DNA from: DASUFE01 sp036274675
GTDB taxonomy: Bacteria; Pseudomonadota; Gammaproteobacteria; HTCC5015
Direction of reading: 5' to 3'
NCBI GenBank assembly: GCA_036274675.1
Contig: DASUFE010000096.1
Coordinates: forward strand, 1-28,912
DNA length: 28,912 nucleotides
Below, piece after piece: positions 6,399 through 15,120 of this stretch (position 1 is its first letter; every line of letters starts with the position of its first letter). Under the pieces are notes generated by a model. It searched no databases and had not been told where the DNA came from. It saw nothing but the letters and a program-made list of their open reading frames with translations. The translations under genes and the position numbers were made by a program.

Positions 6399-8888
6399 AT
6401 GCAATCAGGAATAAAACCGGTACGGCTTGTTGTATTGGCTCTTCTTGTCCCGTTATTGATCGGCGAGGCGGAGGCGGTTGGCGGCCAAAGCGGCGCTGAG
6501 CTTGCGCTCAGGTACGATGAGCCGGCGGGTGACGAGTGGGTGCGGGCGCTGCCGGTCGGCAATGGCCGGCTCGGGGCCATGGTGTATGGCAATCCCGCCA
6601 GCGAGCGGCTTCAGCTGAACGAAGACACGATATGGTCGGGCGGTCCTTACCGCAATGACAGTCCGGATGCGCGGGCGGCGCTGCCGAAAATCCGGGAGCT
6701 TATTTTTAAAGGCAAGCCTGCGCGGGCGCAGAAACTGGCCGGCGAGACTTTTTTCAAAGGCCCCAATGGCATGATGTACCAGCCGGTGGGGGAACTGATG
6801 CTGTCTTTTCCCGGGCATGAGGGTTACCAGAACTATTATCGGGAACTGAACCTGGAAACGGCCGTTGCCACCACGCGCTATTCGGTCGGCGGCGTTGAAT
6901 ATACCCGCACTGTTTTTTCCAGCGCACCCGACCAGCTGATCGTGGTCCGGCTCGCGGCGAGCCGGCCGGGGTCACTCAACTTTACGGCGTCGCTGGCAAG
7001 CCCGCAGCAATCGACGGTTGCGAGCCGTGGGAGCGAACTGGTTCTGTCCGGCAGGGCCGGTGATCATGAAGGCGTTCCGGGAAAGATCCGGTTTCAGACA
7101 ATCGCCCGATTCGAGGCCGCCGGCGGTTCGATCGCGTCTGCGGGCTCAGTGCTGAACGTCAGTGGCGCCGACGCTGTCACGGTGCGTATTTCGATCGCCA
7201 GTAATTTCAGAAAGTATGACGACCTCGGCGCTGACGAACAGGCGCGCGCCAGGCATTATTTGAAACAAGCGGCGCAAAAATCATATGCGAGGCTGCTTGA
7301 TACGCACAAGGCCGATTATCAGAAATATTTCGACCGGGTGAAATTGGATCTCGGCGCCACGGCCGCGGCGGATAAACCCACCGATGAGCGTATCGACGCC
7401 TTTGCGGACGGGGACGATCCACAGCTCATCGAACTGTATTTTCAGTTCGGCCGTTACCTGCTGATTTCCAGCTCCCGTCCCGGCACCCAGCCCGCCAATC
7501 TCCAGGGCATATGGAACCGCGAACTGCAGCCGCCGTGGGACAGCAAATACACGCTCAATATCAACGCGGAAATGAATTACTGGCCGGCTCATCTCACCAA
7601 CCTTTCCGAACTGAACGAGCCGCTGATCCGTATGGTAAAAGATCTGTCCGTGACCGGGCGCGAGACGGCCCGCAGCATGTACGGCGCCCGCGGCTGGGTC
7701 GTCCACCATAATACCGATATCTGGCGGAGCACCGGGCCGGTCGACGGCGTGGTCTGGGGACTATGGCCAATGGGCGGCGCCTGGCTGGCGCATCAATTGT
7801 GGGAACAATATCTTTACACCGGCGACCGGGAATTCCTGCGCGAGATCTATCCGGTGTTGCAAGGAGCCGCCGAATTCTATGCCGATTTCCTGGTGCAAGA
7901 ACCCGCGAGCGGGCGACTGGTGGTCGCACCGAGCATTTCCCCGGAAAATGCTCCGCGCAACCGTCCCAAAATCTCCATCGCGGCGGGCGCCACGCTGGAT
8001 AACCAACTGGTGTTCGAATTGTTTAGCGATACGATCCGGGCCGCCGGTATCCTGGATACGGACCGGAGCTTTGCGGAAACATTGCGGGCGAAGCGGGCGG
8101 CGCTGCCGCCCATGCGCATCGGCCGGCTGGGTCAGCTTCAGGAGTGGATGCAGGATCTGGACAGTCCCTCCGACCATCATCGGCATGTTTCGCATCTGTT
8201 CGGCCTGTACCCGGCGGATCTGATTTCTCCTTACCGCACGCCGCGGCTTTTTGCCGCGGCCCGCGCCTCGCTGGAATATCGGGGTGATCTCTCCACGGGT
8301 TGGTCGATGGGGTGGAAGGTGAATCTCTGGGCGCGCCTGCAGGACGGCGATCACGCGCTGAAGCTGCTCAAGCAACAACTTGCGCCTGTCAAATCCGAAC
8401 CCAGGCGCGAGAGCGGAGGCACATATCCGAACCTGTTCGACGCGCATCCGCCGTTCCAGATCGACGGTAATTTCGGATGCACCGCGGGCATCGCCGAGAT
8501 GCTGCTGCAAAGCCACGACGGCGCGATTCACCTGCTGCCCGCACTGCCCGGGGAGTGGAGCAAGGGCAGCATCCGCGGATTGCGCGCCCGCGGCGGATTT
8601 ATTATTGAATCCTTGAAATGGGAGCAGGGGAAGGTCGCTGAGCTCACTCTCCGATCCACGCTCGGCGGCAACGCCCGCATACGCGCCGCGCATGAACTCG
8701 CGGGCACGAGTGGAGTGAAGCTGAAAAAAGCGAATGGCCCGAATCCCAATTTCTTTTATCAGTCCGCCGCAACCCCGGAGCCCCTGATATCGCCCAGGGC
8801 GAAACCTGGAAACACGGGCGTGGCGGCGGTTTATGAATATGATTTCGAAACGAAACCCGGACAGATTTATACTCTCACTGGATTATGA
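6399..8888 (+). CDS. GH95 alpha-L-fucosidase / alpha-L-galactosidase family enzyme, exported
   Basis: The 829-residue product has an N-terminal hydrophobic signal (about residues 9-26, ending GEAEA). Its length is normal for GH95. The N-terminal beta-domain begins LRYDEPAGDEWVRALPVGNGRLGAMVYG, quoted here only as the family's opening block (residues about 36-63). The (alpha/alpha)6 domain carries NLQGIWN, HHNTD (His436-Asp440), EWMQD (Glu582, predicted general acid) and DGNFGC (Asp689). GH95 enzymes are inverting and use Asn-activated water; the Asn in HHNTD and Asp689 match that arrangement. Most family members remove terminal alpha-1,2-L-fucose, and some act on alpha-L-galactose side chains of complex xylans. 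Next to GH10, GH43 and GH39-like genes, the galactosidase role deserves consideration but is not proven. No good ribosome-binding site is visible before ATG 6399. Confidence 0.93.
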   Translation: MQSGIKPVRLVVLALLVPLLIGEAEAVGGQSGAELALRYDEPAGDEWVRALPVGNGRLGAMVYGNPASERLQLNEDTIWSGGPYRNDSPDARAALPKIRELIFKGKPARAQKLAGETFFKGPNGMMYQPVGELMLSFPGHEGYQNYYRELNLETAVATTRYSVGGVEYTRTVFSSAPDQLIVVRLAASRPGSLNFTASLASPQQSTVASRGSELVLSGRAGDHEGVPGKIRFQTIARFEAAGGSIASAGSVLNVSGADAVTVRISIASNFRKYDDLGADEQARARHYLKQAAQKSYARLLDTHKADYQKYFDRVKLDLGATAAADKPTDERIDAFADGDDPQLIELYFQFGRYLLISSSRPGTQPANLQGIWNRELQPPWDSKYTLNINAEMNYWPAHLTNLSELNEPLIRMVKDLSVTGRETARSMYGARGWVVHHNTDIWRSTGPVDGVVWGLWPMGGAWLAHQLWEQYLYTGDREFLREIYPVLQGAAEFYADFLVQEPASGRLVVAPSISPENAPRNRPKISIAAGATLDNQLVFELFSDTIRAAGILDTDRSFAETLRAKRAALPPMRIGRLGQLQEWMQDLDSPSDHHRHVSHLFGLYPADLISPYRTPRLFAAARASLEYRGDLSTGWSMGWKVNLWARLQDGDHALKLLKQQLAPVKSEPRRESGGTYPNLFDAHPPFQIDGNFGCTAGIAEMLLQSHDGAIHLLPALPGEWSKGSIRGLRARGGFIIESLKWEQGKVAELTLRSTLGGNARIRAAHELAGTSGVKLKKANGPNPNFFYQSAATPEPLISPRAKPGNTGVAAVYEYDFETKPGQIYTLTGL

Positions 8889-8940
8889 GAGCATACGCCG
8901 CAAGACTGTTACCATCTTTATTAAACATAGGTGATGATAT

Positions 8941-10668
8941 ATGACCCCCCACCCCGGATCACTGAAGAAACCCATGCATCTGCGGAAAATGAGTCAGACC
9001 CTGGCGTTGCTGGTCGCGCTCACGGCATGTGCGGGGCATGAATATGCCGGAGACGGCCAGACGGGCGGGAATCCCATTTTCAAAAATATCTTCACGGCCG
9101 ATCCGGCTCCATTGGTGGTTGGCGATACCTTATATGTGTATACCGGCCACGATGAAGCGGACCCGGACCAGATGTTCAACATTACCGAATGGGTCGTTTA
9201 TTCCACTACGGACATGAAGCACTGGACCTTTCGCGGCCCGGTTATGAGGCCCACCGATTTCAGTTGGGCGGTCAGCGACGCCTGGGCGTCCCAGGTGATC
9301 GAAAAGAACGGCAAGTTCTGGTTCTACACGACCGTGGAACACAAACCGCCGTACAAGACCAAGGCCATCGGGGTCGCGGTCGCGGACACTCCGCTCGGTC
9401 CGTTCAAGGACGCGCGAGGCACAGCCCTCGCCAAAGACCCGACCACTCCCACGCCGGAAGATCCGCACGACTGGGACGATATCGATCCGACCGTGTTTAC
9501 CGACGATGACGGTACGACCTGGCTGGCCTGGGGCAATATGCATTTGTATCTGGCCAGGCTCAAATCGAACATGATCGATTTCGACGGAGCCATCCTCGAA
9601 ATATATCTGCCCAACTACACGGAAGGGCCGTGGCTGCACAAGCGCAAGCAGATGTATTACCTGACCTATGCCTGCTTCGCGCACCAGAACATGTTCGAAA
9701 AAATCTGTTATGCCACGGCGCCCCGGATTACCGGTCCCTGGACCTACCAGGGTATTCTGACGGACCGCACCAGGAACAGCTTCACCATCCACCCCGGCAT
9801 CGTCGAGTACAAGGGCCAGTGGTACTTTTTTTACCATCAGGCGAACCTCGGCCTGAACGGTCTGGAGGGGGCCATGGGCAGACGGTCGGTCGAAGCGGAG
9901 TATCTTTACTACAACGACGACGGCACCATCAAGCCGATCCGCAAAACCAAAGCCGGGCTGAGTATTCCGCCCGCGCCGACCCCGGGCTACCAGGGCCCCG
10001 TCTTCAATCCCGACGGCCCGCTGGTCACGGTGAAAAGCGATATCGACGTCACTCAGAACACCGCCACCGCCTTCACCGCGTGGCCGGGAAGTCCGGCGCT
10101 GCGGACTATGGCCGATCCTTATAACGCCGCCATCGCCTCGGACAGTTTCAATCGCGGCGACAGCGGCGTCACTTGCCTCGGGCAGACCTTCAGCCTCGAC
10201 GCCGATTTGAAATTGCAGGAAATCACTTTGTATGCGGGCGATGGATTGGGTACCACTGAAGACAAGCCGGCGACACTGGCTTTGTACGAGCTGGGCGCGG
10301 CCGGCGTGAAAGACAATGCCGCTTCCTACGCGGCGGGGAGAAAGAACCTGCTGGGACCGGACGAAGGACTGCAAATCAATTACAGGCCGCAGCCGCGGGG
10401 ATTATTGCGGCTGCGTCTGACGGGATCCCGTCAGCCACTGTTGAAAGCGGGTAAGCGCTATGTACTGGAACTGCAGGGCGTACGCGGTTCGGCACCGCTG
10501 TTCTGGCTCAGAACAAAGACGGATATCTATCCGGCGGGCGCGGCCTACCAGGACCGGATGCTGATCCGGGATGCGGCCTACCAGGACGGTATGCCGATCC
10601 AGGATGCGGCCTCAGTCAGCAGCGATTTTGCCATGGCTTTGTACGGGGAAACACAGGGACGGCGTTAG
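8941..10668 (+). CDS. Lipoprotein GH43 glycoside hydrolase
   Basis: The 575-residue product has a lipobox-like LTAC (Cys30) after a basic, hydrophobic leader, so a membrane-anchored lipoprotein is likely. In-frame ATG codons at 8974 and 8989 are alternative starts. The GH43 domain (about 45-345) has Asp54 (TADPAP), Asp182 (DIDPTVF) and Glu228 (TEGPW). It is a paralogue of the GH43 at 1269, sharing the order TADPAP, YVYTGHDE, SWAVSDAWAS and EGPWLHKR. It lacks CBM6 and poly-Ser linkers. Residues about 365-575 form a separate beta-rich C-terminal region that I do not recognise. The gene starts 52 bases after GH95 with no terminator, so the two are likely co-transcribed. Likely role: trimming arabinose or xylose from oligosaccharides at the cell envelope (inference). 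Confidence 0.92.
   Translation: MTPHPGSLKKPMHLRKMSQTLALLVALTACAGHEYAGDGQTGGNPIFKNIFTADPAPLVVGDTLYVYTGHDEADPDQMFNITEWVVYSTTDMKHWTFRGPVMRPTDFSWAVSDAWASQVIEKNGKFWFYTTVEHKPPYKTKAIGVAVADTPLGPFKDARGTALAKDPTTPTPEDPHDWDDIDPTVFTDDDGTTWLAWGNMHLYLARLKSNMIDFDGAILEIYLPNYTEGPWLHKRKQMYYLTYACFAHQNMFEKICYATAPRITGPWTYQGILTDRTRNSFTIHPGIVEYKGQWYFFYHQANLGLNGLEGAMGRRSVEAEYLYYNDDGTIKPIRKTKAGLSIPPAPTPGYQGPVFNPDGPLVTVKSDIDVTQNTATAFTAWPGSPALRTMADPYNAAIASDSFNRGDSGVTCLGQTFSLDADLKLQEITLYAGDGLGTTEDKPATLALYELGAAGVKDNAASYAAGRKNLLGPDEGLQINYRPQPRGLLRLRLTGSRQPLLKAGKRYVLELQGVRGSAPLFWLRTKTDIYPAGAAYQDRMLIRDAAYQDGMPIQDAASVSSDFAMALYGETQGRR
10540..10605 (+). repeat. Two tandem 33-bp units near the 3' end of the lipoprotein GH43 gene
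   Basis: Two imperfect 33-base units start at 10540 and 10573, with a third GCGGCC start at 10606. They encode AAYQDRMLIRD followed by AAYQDGMPIQD. The repeat is in frame, which suggests a local duplication in the C-terminal tail. Confidence 0.85.
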
Positions 10669-10715
10669 TCTCGTCATATCTGTATGAACTGGCCTGCTGT
10701 AGAGCGCGGCGGACC

Positions 10716-10749
10716 AAGCCGGGGCGGCGCAAACCGCCCCGGCTTTTTT
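10716..10749 (+). terminator. Rho-independent terminator ending the CAZyme cluster
   Basis: A GC-rich 12-bp stem pairs 10716-10727 with 10734-10745 around a 6-nt loop, and T residues run 10744-10749. It lies 47 bases after the lipoprotein GH43 stop. Confidence 0.93.
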
Positions 10750-10974
10750 AATCGCTGCGCAATGATTCGACAATAATCGTAATGACCGCTAAAGGGCTTG
10801 CCGACGGGTGATTCAATCGAATACCCGATTGGCTTTACCTTGAAACCCCTTGAGAATTACGTCTTCATTTTAAGAGCAACTACCATCAGAGCGAGACCCC
10901 ACGTGTCTGCTCTATTACGGAACCGTTTCGCACAAAAAAACCGAGCAAGCAACTGATAAGGGAATATCACGGGG
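10750..10974 (+). promoter_or_regulatory. Intergenic region, presumed promoter of the acyltransferase/oxygenase pair
   Basis: The gap holds no credible gene. A 6-bp inverted repeat (10814-10819 with 10826-10831, six bases apart) could be an operator. The region is AT-richer than its surroundings, especially at 10860-10970. I could not fix a -35/-10 pair with confidence. Confidence 0.35.
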
Positions 10975-12210
10975 ATGATAATCAGGCGGTCGATGCTTTT
11001 AGAGCATAACAGCGGGGAAGCCGGGCTTTTTAAGGAGCAATCCGCGGTCAGAATTCTTGCGATAAATAGTATCGAAGAGCTGCGCAGCCACGAAAGCGCA
11101 CTGGATGATCTGGCAAAATCCGCCACCGAAGCCAATGTATTTCTTGAATCCTGGATGTTTTTCCCGGCGCTGGAAGCATTCGGCCGCCGCAAGCGCATCG
11201 TCTTTCTGTTGTTCTTCGAGGAAGACCCCAAAGGTTCCAGGCTCTGCGGCTTCATGCCGCTGCAGCGGCGGACATGGTTTCATGGCTTGCCTTTTCCCAC
11301 GCTTGCACTCTGGAATTATCCGCACAGCTTCCTGGCGACTCCGCTGCTGAGAAAGGGCTACGCCGGCGAAGTGGTAGACGCTTTCTTCGCCTGGGTAAAA
11401 AACCGGCGACGCGGCGCGCTGCTTCTGGAGTTGCCCCGGATTTCCTGCATCGGCGACCTGCATATTTCACTTGAACGTACGCTGCAGCAGGACAGGCTGG
11501 TGACGGCCGATTCCCGCTACGAGCGCGCGCTGTTTCGACCGCGCGAGAGCGCCGAGCTCTATTTTGAAGAGGCCTTGTCGAAAAAACGGCGCAAGGAGTT
11601 CAGGCGCCTTGAGCGCCAATTATCCGGGATAGGGACGCTGGCGGTTGACAGAATGGACGCCGGCGCGGATCCGGCGGTATGGATCGAAGAATTCCTGCGG
11701 TTGGAACTCGCGGGCTGGAAGGGGCGTAAAGGCACCGCCTTCGCCGCTCAGAATGAGAACCGGACTTTCTTCCGTAAAATCGCCGAGGCGGCGGCGCTGC
11801 GGGGACGCCTTGAAATGCTCGCGTTGCGGCTCGACGGCAGGGCGATCGCGATGAAATGCAATCTGCTTGCGAAGAACGGCGGTTTCGCCTTCAAGATCGC
11901 CTATGATGAACAGTTCCACCAGTACTCGCCCGGCGTGTTGCTGGAGCTGGCGCAGATCCGCTGGCTGCATGCCGATCCGGCCCGCCAATGGATGGATTCC
12001 TGCGCGGACCCGGGTCATTTCATGATCAACCGCCTGTGGCTGGATCGAAGGCCGCTGCGCACACTGGTTGTATCCACGGGACATCCCTTCGGAAATGCCG
12101 CGGTCAGGATCGTGCGATTTCTGAAGTTCATATACCGGTTCCGCAATCGCAGCCGCCCCGAACACGGCAAGCGCGATTATAAATCGGTCTTCCCGCTATC
12201 AACTCAATAG
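10975..12210 (+). CDS. GNAT acyltransferase, FemAB/BioF2-like (Acetyltransf_6 type)
   Basis: The 411-residue cytoplasmic protein has no signal peptide or membrane segment. The second half has the features of the BioF2/CelD-like GNAT domain: a basic KKRRKEFRRLERQL helix (near residue 202), then LRLELAGWKGRKG, LALRLDGRAIAMKCNLL and FKIAYDEQFHQYSPGVLLE. The last is the usual closing block in which substrate and acyl donor are held. Such proteins transfer acyl or aminoacyl groups, often in envelope or exopolysaccharide biosynthesis; the substrate here is unknown. ATG 10975 follows an AAGGGA about eleven bases upstream, and ATG 10993 is an alternative. The stop TAG (12208-12210) is part of the ribosome-binding site of the next gene, so the two are translationally coupled. 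Confidence 0.8.
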   Translation: MIIRRSMLLEHNSGEAGLFKEQSAVRILAINSIEELRSHESALDDLAKSATEANVFLESWMFFPALEAFGRRKRIVFLLFFEEDPKGSRLCGFMPLQRRTWFHGLPFPTLALWNYPHSFLATPLLRKGYAGEVVDAFFAWVKNRRRGALLLELPRISCIGDLHISLERTLQQDRLVTADSRYERALFRPRESAELYFEEALSKKRRKEFRRLERQLSGIGTLAVDRMDAGADPAVWIEEFLRLELAGWKGRKGTAFAAQNENRTFFRKIAEAAALRGRLEMLALRLDGRAIAMKCNLLAKNGGFAFKIAYDEQFHQYSPGVLLELAQIRWLHADPARQWMDSCADPGHFMINRLWLDRRPLRTLVVSTGHPFGNAAVRIVRFLKFIYRFRNRSRPEHGKRDYKSVFPLSTQ

Positions 12211-12218
12211 GAGTTTTG

Positions 12219-13187
12219 ATGACGAGTCTGCAGAACGCTCAAATACTATCCCGGCCGGAATATAACTCTCCTGTCACCGAAACTGAAACCCTGATTGACA
12301 TCGCGCCGAGCGCCGGCGGACTGTTTGACCGTAAACCCTTCCTGGTTCGCCACCACCTTGATAATCATCCTCTGTTCGGTTTATCGCGGCTGATGCAGCT
12401 GGCGCAATATCTGCCCAGGGAATGCATCGAGTACAACGCCGGTGATCTTCCGGTGAGTCTCGGCGACAGCCCGACGCCCGGTAACGGACTGTCAGTGGAG
12501 GAAACGCTGCGCCGGATCCGGGACTGCCGGTCCTGGATGGTCCTTAAGAACGTCGAGCGGGATACGGAGTATGCAAAACTTCTGGAGCAATGCCTGGACG
12601 AAGTTTCAATGGCGGTGGGCGGCCGAATTGCCAACATGCGCCAGCAAGAAGGTTTTATATTCGTTTCCTCGCCCGGGTCCATCACTCCATACCATATGGA
12701 CCCGGAGCACAATTTCCTGCTGCAGATATCCGGTTCGAAGACGGTGGCGATATTCGATCCCGCCGACCGGGAGTTGATTCCCCATGAAACTCTCGAACGC
12801 TTTCACAGCGGTTTCCGCCGCAAGCTTATTCTCGAGGAATCGCACAGGGGCCGTGCGCGCGAATTCCGCCTTGAACCCGGAACCGGCCTGCACTTTCCGG
12901 TGACTGCGCCGCACTGGGTGAGAAACGGCGACGACGTCTCGGTTTCATTCAGCATCACTTTTCGCAGCCGGTCATGCGACCGCCGGGAGACCCTGTACCG
13001 GATCAACGCGTCGCTGCGCAAAATCGGAATCAGCCCGGTGGCGCCCGGCCAAAGCGCCTGGCGGGACGGTTTCAAGCTCGGGATTCATGGCATGACACGA
13101 AGCGTGAAGCGCGCCCTGCGGCGCGCGCGGCGCCCGGACGGTGCGTCCGTTTCCAGACGCGGGGCCCGCTATGGAAACCAGTTCTGA
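12219..13187 (+). CDS. Cupin-like / JmjC-type putative Fe(II) oxygenase
   Basis: The 322-residue protein has a predicted iron-binding facial triad of His159 and Asp161 (YHMDPEHNF) with His232 (TAPHWVRNG), the layout of cupin_8/JmjC-like dioxygenases. Between them LLQISGSKTVAIFDP and EPGTGLHFP fit the jelly-roll core. ATG 12219 has a TAGGAG ribosome-binding site built from the previous gene's stop codon; the TTG at 12216 is less likely. The C-terminus (about 280-322) is very Arg-rich and may bind nucleic acid or acidic polymer. Known relatives hydroxylate protein or small-molecule targets using 2-oxoglutarate; no target is evident here. Tight coupling to the acyltransferase suggests both act on one substrate. 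Confidence 0.78.
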   Translation: MTSLQNAQILSRPEYNSPVTETETLIDIAPSAGGLFDRKPFLVRHHLDNHPLFGLSRLMQLAQYLPRECIEYNAGDLPVSLGDSPTPGNGLSVEETLRRIRDCRSWMVLKNVERDTEYAKLLEQCLDEVSMAVGGRIANMRQQEGFIFVSSPGSITPYHMDPEHNFLLQISGSKTVAIFDPADRELIPHETLERFHSGFRRKLILEESHRGRAREFRLEPGTGLHFPVTAPHWVRNGDDVSVSFSITFRSRSCDRRETLYRINASLRKIGISPVAPGQSAWRDGFKLGIHGMTRSVKRALRRARRPDGASVSRRGARYGNQF

Positions 13188-13221
13188 TCGCGGCGGGGCG
13201 TCAAGTCATTGTGCAAGGACT

Positions 13222-14985
13222 TTACAGAAACTCAGACCATCGCGGCGAGGCGGCGAAGGCGGCGTGGATCAGGCCCACATGCGAGTATGCCTGAGGATAG
13301 TTGCCCCACATCGCGCCGGTCGTCATGTCGCGATCCTCGGATATCAGGCCCAGCGGCGACAGAACTTCGCGGACAAGCCGCATAATGGCGGCCGACTCCT
13401 CCCTTTTGCCGGTCATGGCCAGCGCTTCGATCAGCCAGAATGTACAGATTACGAAGGCCACTGACGGTACGCCGAGACCATCGTCGTTTCGGTAGCGCAG
13501 CAACCAGCCGCTCACGCTCAATTCCGAACGGATGGAATCCACGGTTTTATGCAGGCGCGGGTCGCTTCCGGTCAGGAATTTGAGGGGCGCCATCTGCAGG
13601 AGCGAGGCGTCGATATGTTCGCCGCCGTACTCCGAAGCGAAACCGCCGCGGTCCGCCATCCAGGTTTTCGAAATAATTTCCGCATGAATTTTGTCCGCGG
13701 CGTTACGGAATTCGACCGCCCGTTCCGGAGTAAACCGGCTCATGATACGCGACGTACGCTCCGCGGCGGCCCAGCACATCAGACTGGAGAAGGTTTGAGG
13801 TTTCCATTCCTTGCGGAACTCCCAGATGCCCGCATCGGGCGTGCCGGCTATTTCGATGGCCTTGCGCGCGAGGCGTTCCACGAGCTGCAGGGTCTCGGGC
13901 GTCCGCTCCAGTTGAAAGCGATCATCGATAAACACGGGCGTCAGTGCGAGCACCAGCTCACCGAAGACATCGTGCTGCTGGTGCAGGGCCGCCGCGTTGC
14001 CGACACGGACCGGCCCGTCGTTGTTGAAACCCGACCAGTTTTCCAGCAGACGCTCCTCAAGATCCGATCCGCCGTCGACCGTGTAGAGCGGTTTCAGATC
14101 GAGATCCGGGGCCTTCGCCGTGATGTCGAGTAGAAATTTGATGAAATGCTCGCGCTCCTCGAAATGCCCGAGCAGACGCAGCGCATCGAGTACATAGTAG
14201 GAGTCGCGCAGCCAGCAATACCGGTAGTCCCAGGTGCGGCCGCTGCCGGGCGCCTCCGGAATCGAGGTGGTCATCGCGGCGATGATCGCCCCGGTATTCT
14301 CGAAGCAATGGAGCTTGAGCACCAGGGCCGAGCGGATAACCTCCTGTTGATAATGAGGCGGGATGTTGCAATGCTTGACCCACCGCTGCCAGTATCGAGT
14401 GGTTTCGGAAAGAAAGCGTGCACACAAAAGGGACAATTCTTCCTCGATCGGTGTATCCCAGCTCAGCACCAGATGCCGCCGCCCGGACAGCACAAACGAC
14501 TCTCCGTTCAGACAGGTCGGCTCGATGTCGAATGCCAGACGCAGTGGAGCGGAGAATCCTTCAAACTGGAGATAGTTTTGCCCCTGCTGCACGGAGGGAA
14601 TCGCCTTCGACCAGCCGAGCCGGGGCTCGCAGCGTACACGGATATGAGGTTTTCCCTTGAGCGGTTCGATGATGCGCACGAGCTGGGTCGGCCGATGCAT
14701 ACGATCCTGCTGACTAAAGCGGGGAGCGAAGTCTATAATACGGAACTGGCCGCCCGGCGCGTCAAACACCGTCTCCAGTATATTGGTGTTTTCGAGGTAC
14801 CGTTGCCGGCCCGTCTGTCCATCGGCAGGTTCCACGACAAACTCGCCTCCGGACGGATCAAGCAATCTGCCGAACGCCGGCTCCGAGTCGAATTGCGGCA
14901 GGCAACACCAGACCACGCTCCCGCTGCGCTCGATCAGCGCAGAAAACTGGCAGTTCCCGATCAGACCAAGGTCTTCTAGTCGCAT
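13222..14985 (-). CDS. GH15 glucoamylase/trehalase family protein
   Basis: The 587-residue protein has no signal peptide, so it should be cytoplasmic. An N-terminal beta-sandwich (about 1-200, starting RLEDLGLIGNCQFSALI) precedes an (alpha/alpha)6 domain with RTWDYRYCWLRDS, GIWEFR (Glu389, predicted general acid) and GNYPQAYSHVGLI near the end. This is the layout of bacterial GH15 proteins annotated as glucoamylase or trehalase. The gene diverges from otsA with 41 bases between its start codon and position 15027. Such GH15 genes are commonly found beside otsA/otsB, so turnover of trehalose or a related glucoside is a reasonable inference. It converges with the upstream oxygenase gene, with only 34 bases between the stop codons and no visible terminator. 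Confidence 0.9.
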   Translation of the reverse strand: MRLEDLGLIGNCQFSALIERSGSVVWCCLPQFDSEPAFGRLLDPSGGEFVVEPADGQTGRQRYLENTNILETVFDAPGGQFRIIDFAPRFSQQDRMHRPTQLVRIIEPLKGKPHIRVRCEPRLGWSKAIPSVQQGQNYLQFEGFSAPLRLAFDIEPTCLNGESFVLSGRRHLVLSWDTPIEEELSLLCARFLSETTRYWQRWVKHCNIPPHYQQEVIRSALVLKLHCFENTGAIIAAMTTSIPEAPGSGRTWDYRYCWLRDSYYVLDALRLLGHFEEREHFIKFLLDITAKAPDLDLKPLYTVDGGSDLEERLLENWSGFNNDGPVRVGNAAALHQQHDVFGELVLALTPVFIDDRFQLERTPETLQLVERLARKAIEIAGTPDAGIWEFRKEWKPQTFSSLMCWAAAERTSRIMSRFTPERAVEFRNAADKIHAEIISKTWMADRGGFASEYGGEHIDASLLQMAPLKFLTGSDPRLHKTVDSIRSELSVSGWLLRYRNDDGLGVPSVAFVICTFWLIEALAMTGKREESAAIMRLVREVLSPLGLISEDRDMTTGAMWGNYPQAYSHVGLIHAAFAASPRWSEFL

Positions 14986-15072
14986 GCCAGGAAATTAGCA
15001 GATTCACGTAGTACTGTGAACCCTCGGTGGCCGGTGGCGCCCTCAGCTCCGTCAATACATTGGAGGAAACAT
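14986..15072. promoter_or_regulatory. Divergent promoter region between the GH15 gene and the otsA leader
   Basis: These 87 bases must contain the divergent start signals for the GH15 gene (-) and the otsA operon (+). The only sure element is a GGAGG ribosome-binding site at 15062-15066 serving the short frame at 15073. No clear -35/-10 pair is recognised. Confidence 0.5.
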
Positions 15073-15120
15073 ATGGATTTGAGTACGGAAGTATCCCCCG
15101 GAATTTCGGGTCAGGCATGA
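15073..15120 (+). CDS. 15-residue leader peptide overlapping the otsA start
   Basis: ATG 15073 is preceded by a strong GGAGG site with six bases of spacing, better than any other signal near otsA. The frame reads MDLSTEVSPGISGQA and stops at TGA 15118-15120. That stop shares the ATGA with the preferred otsA start at 15117, a classic translational-coupling overlap. It may be a leader that sets OtsA levels by coupling. Alternatively OtsA starts upstream in its own frame and this one is fortuitous. The peptide shows no run of a single amino acid, so simple amino-acid attenuation is not indicated. Confidence 0.5.
   Translation: MDLSTEVSPGISGQA

Noticed and set aside
9130..10374. 414-codon minus-strand open frame opposite the lipoprotein GH43
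   Set aside because: It is antisense to a gene with full GH43 motifs and has no ribosome-binding site or known fold.
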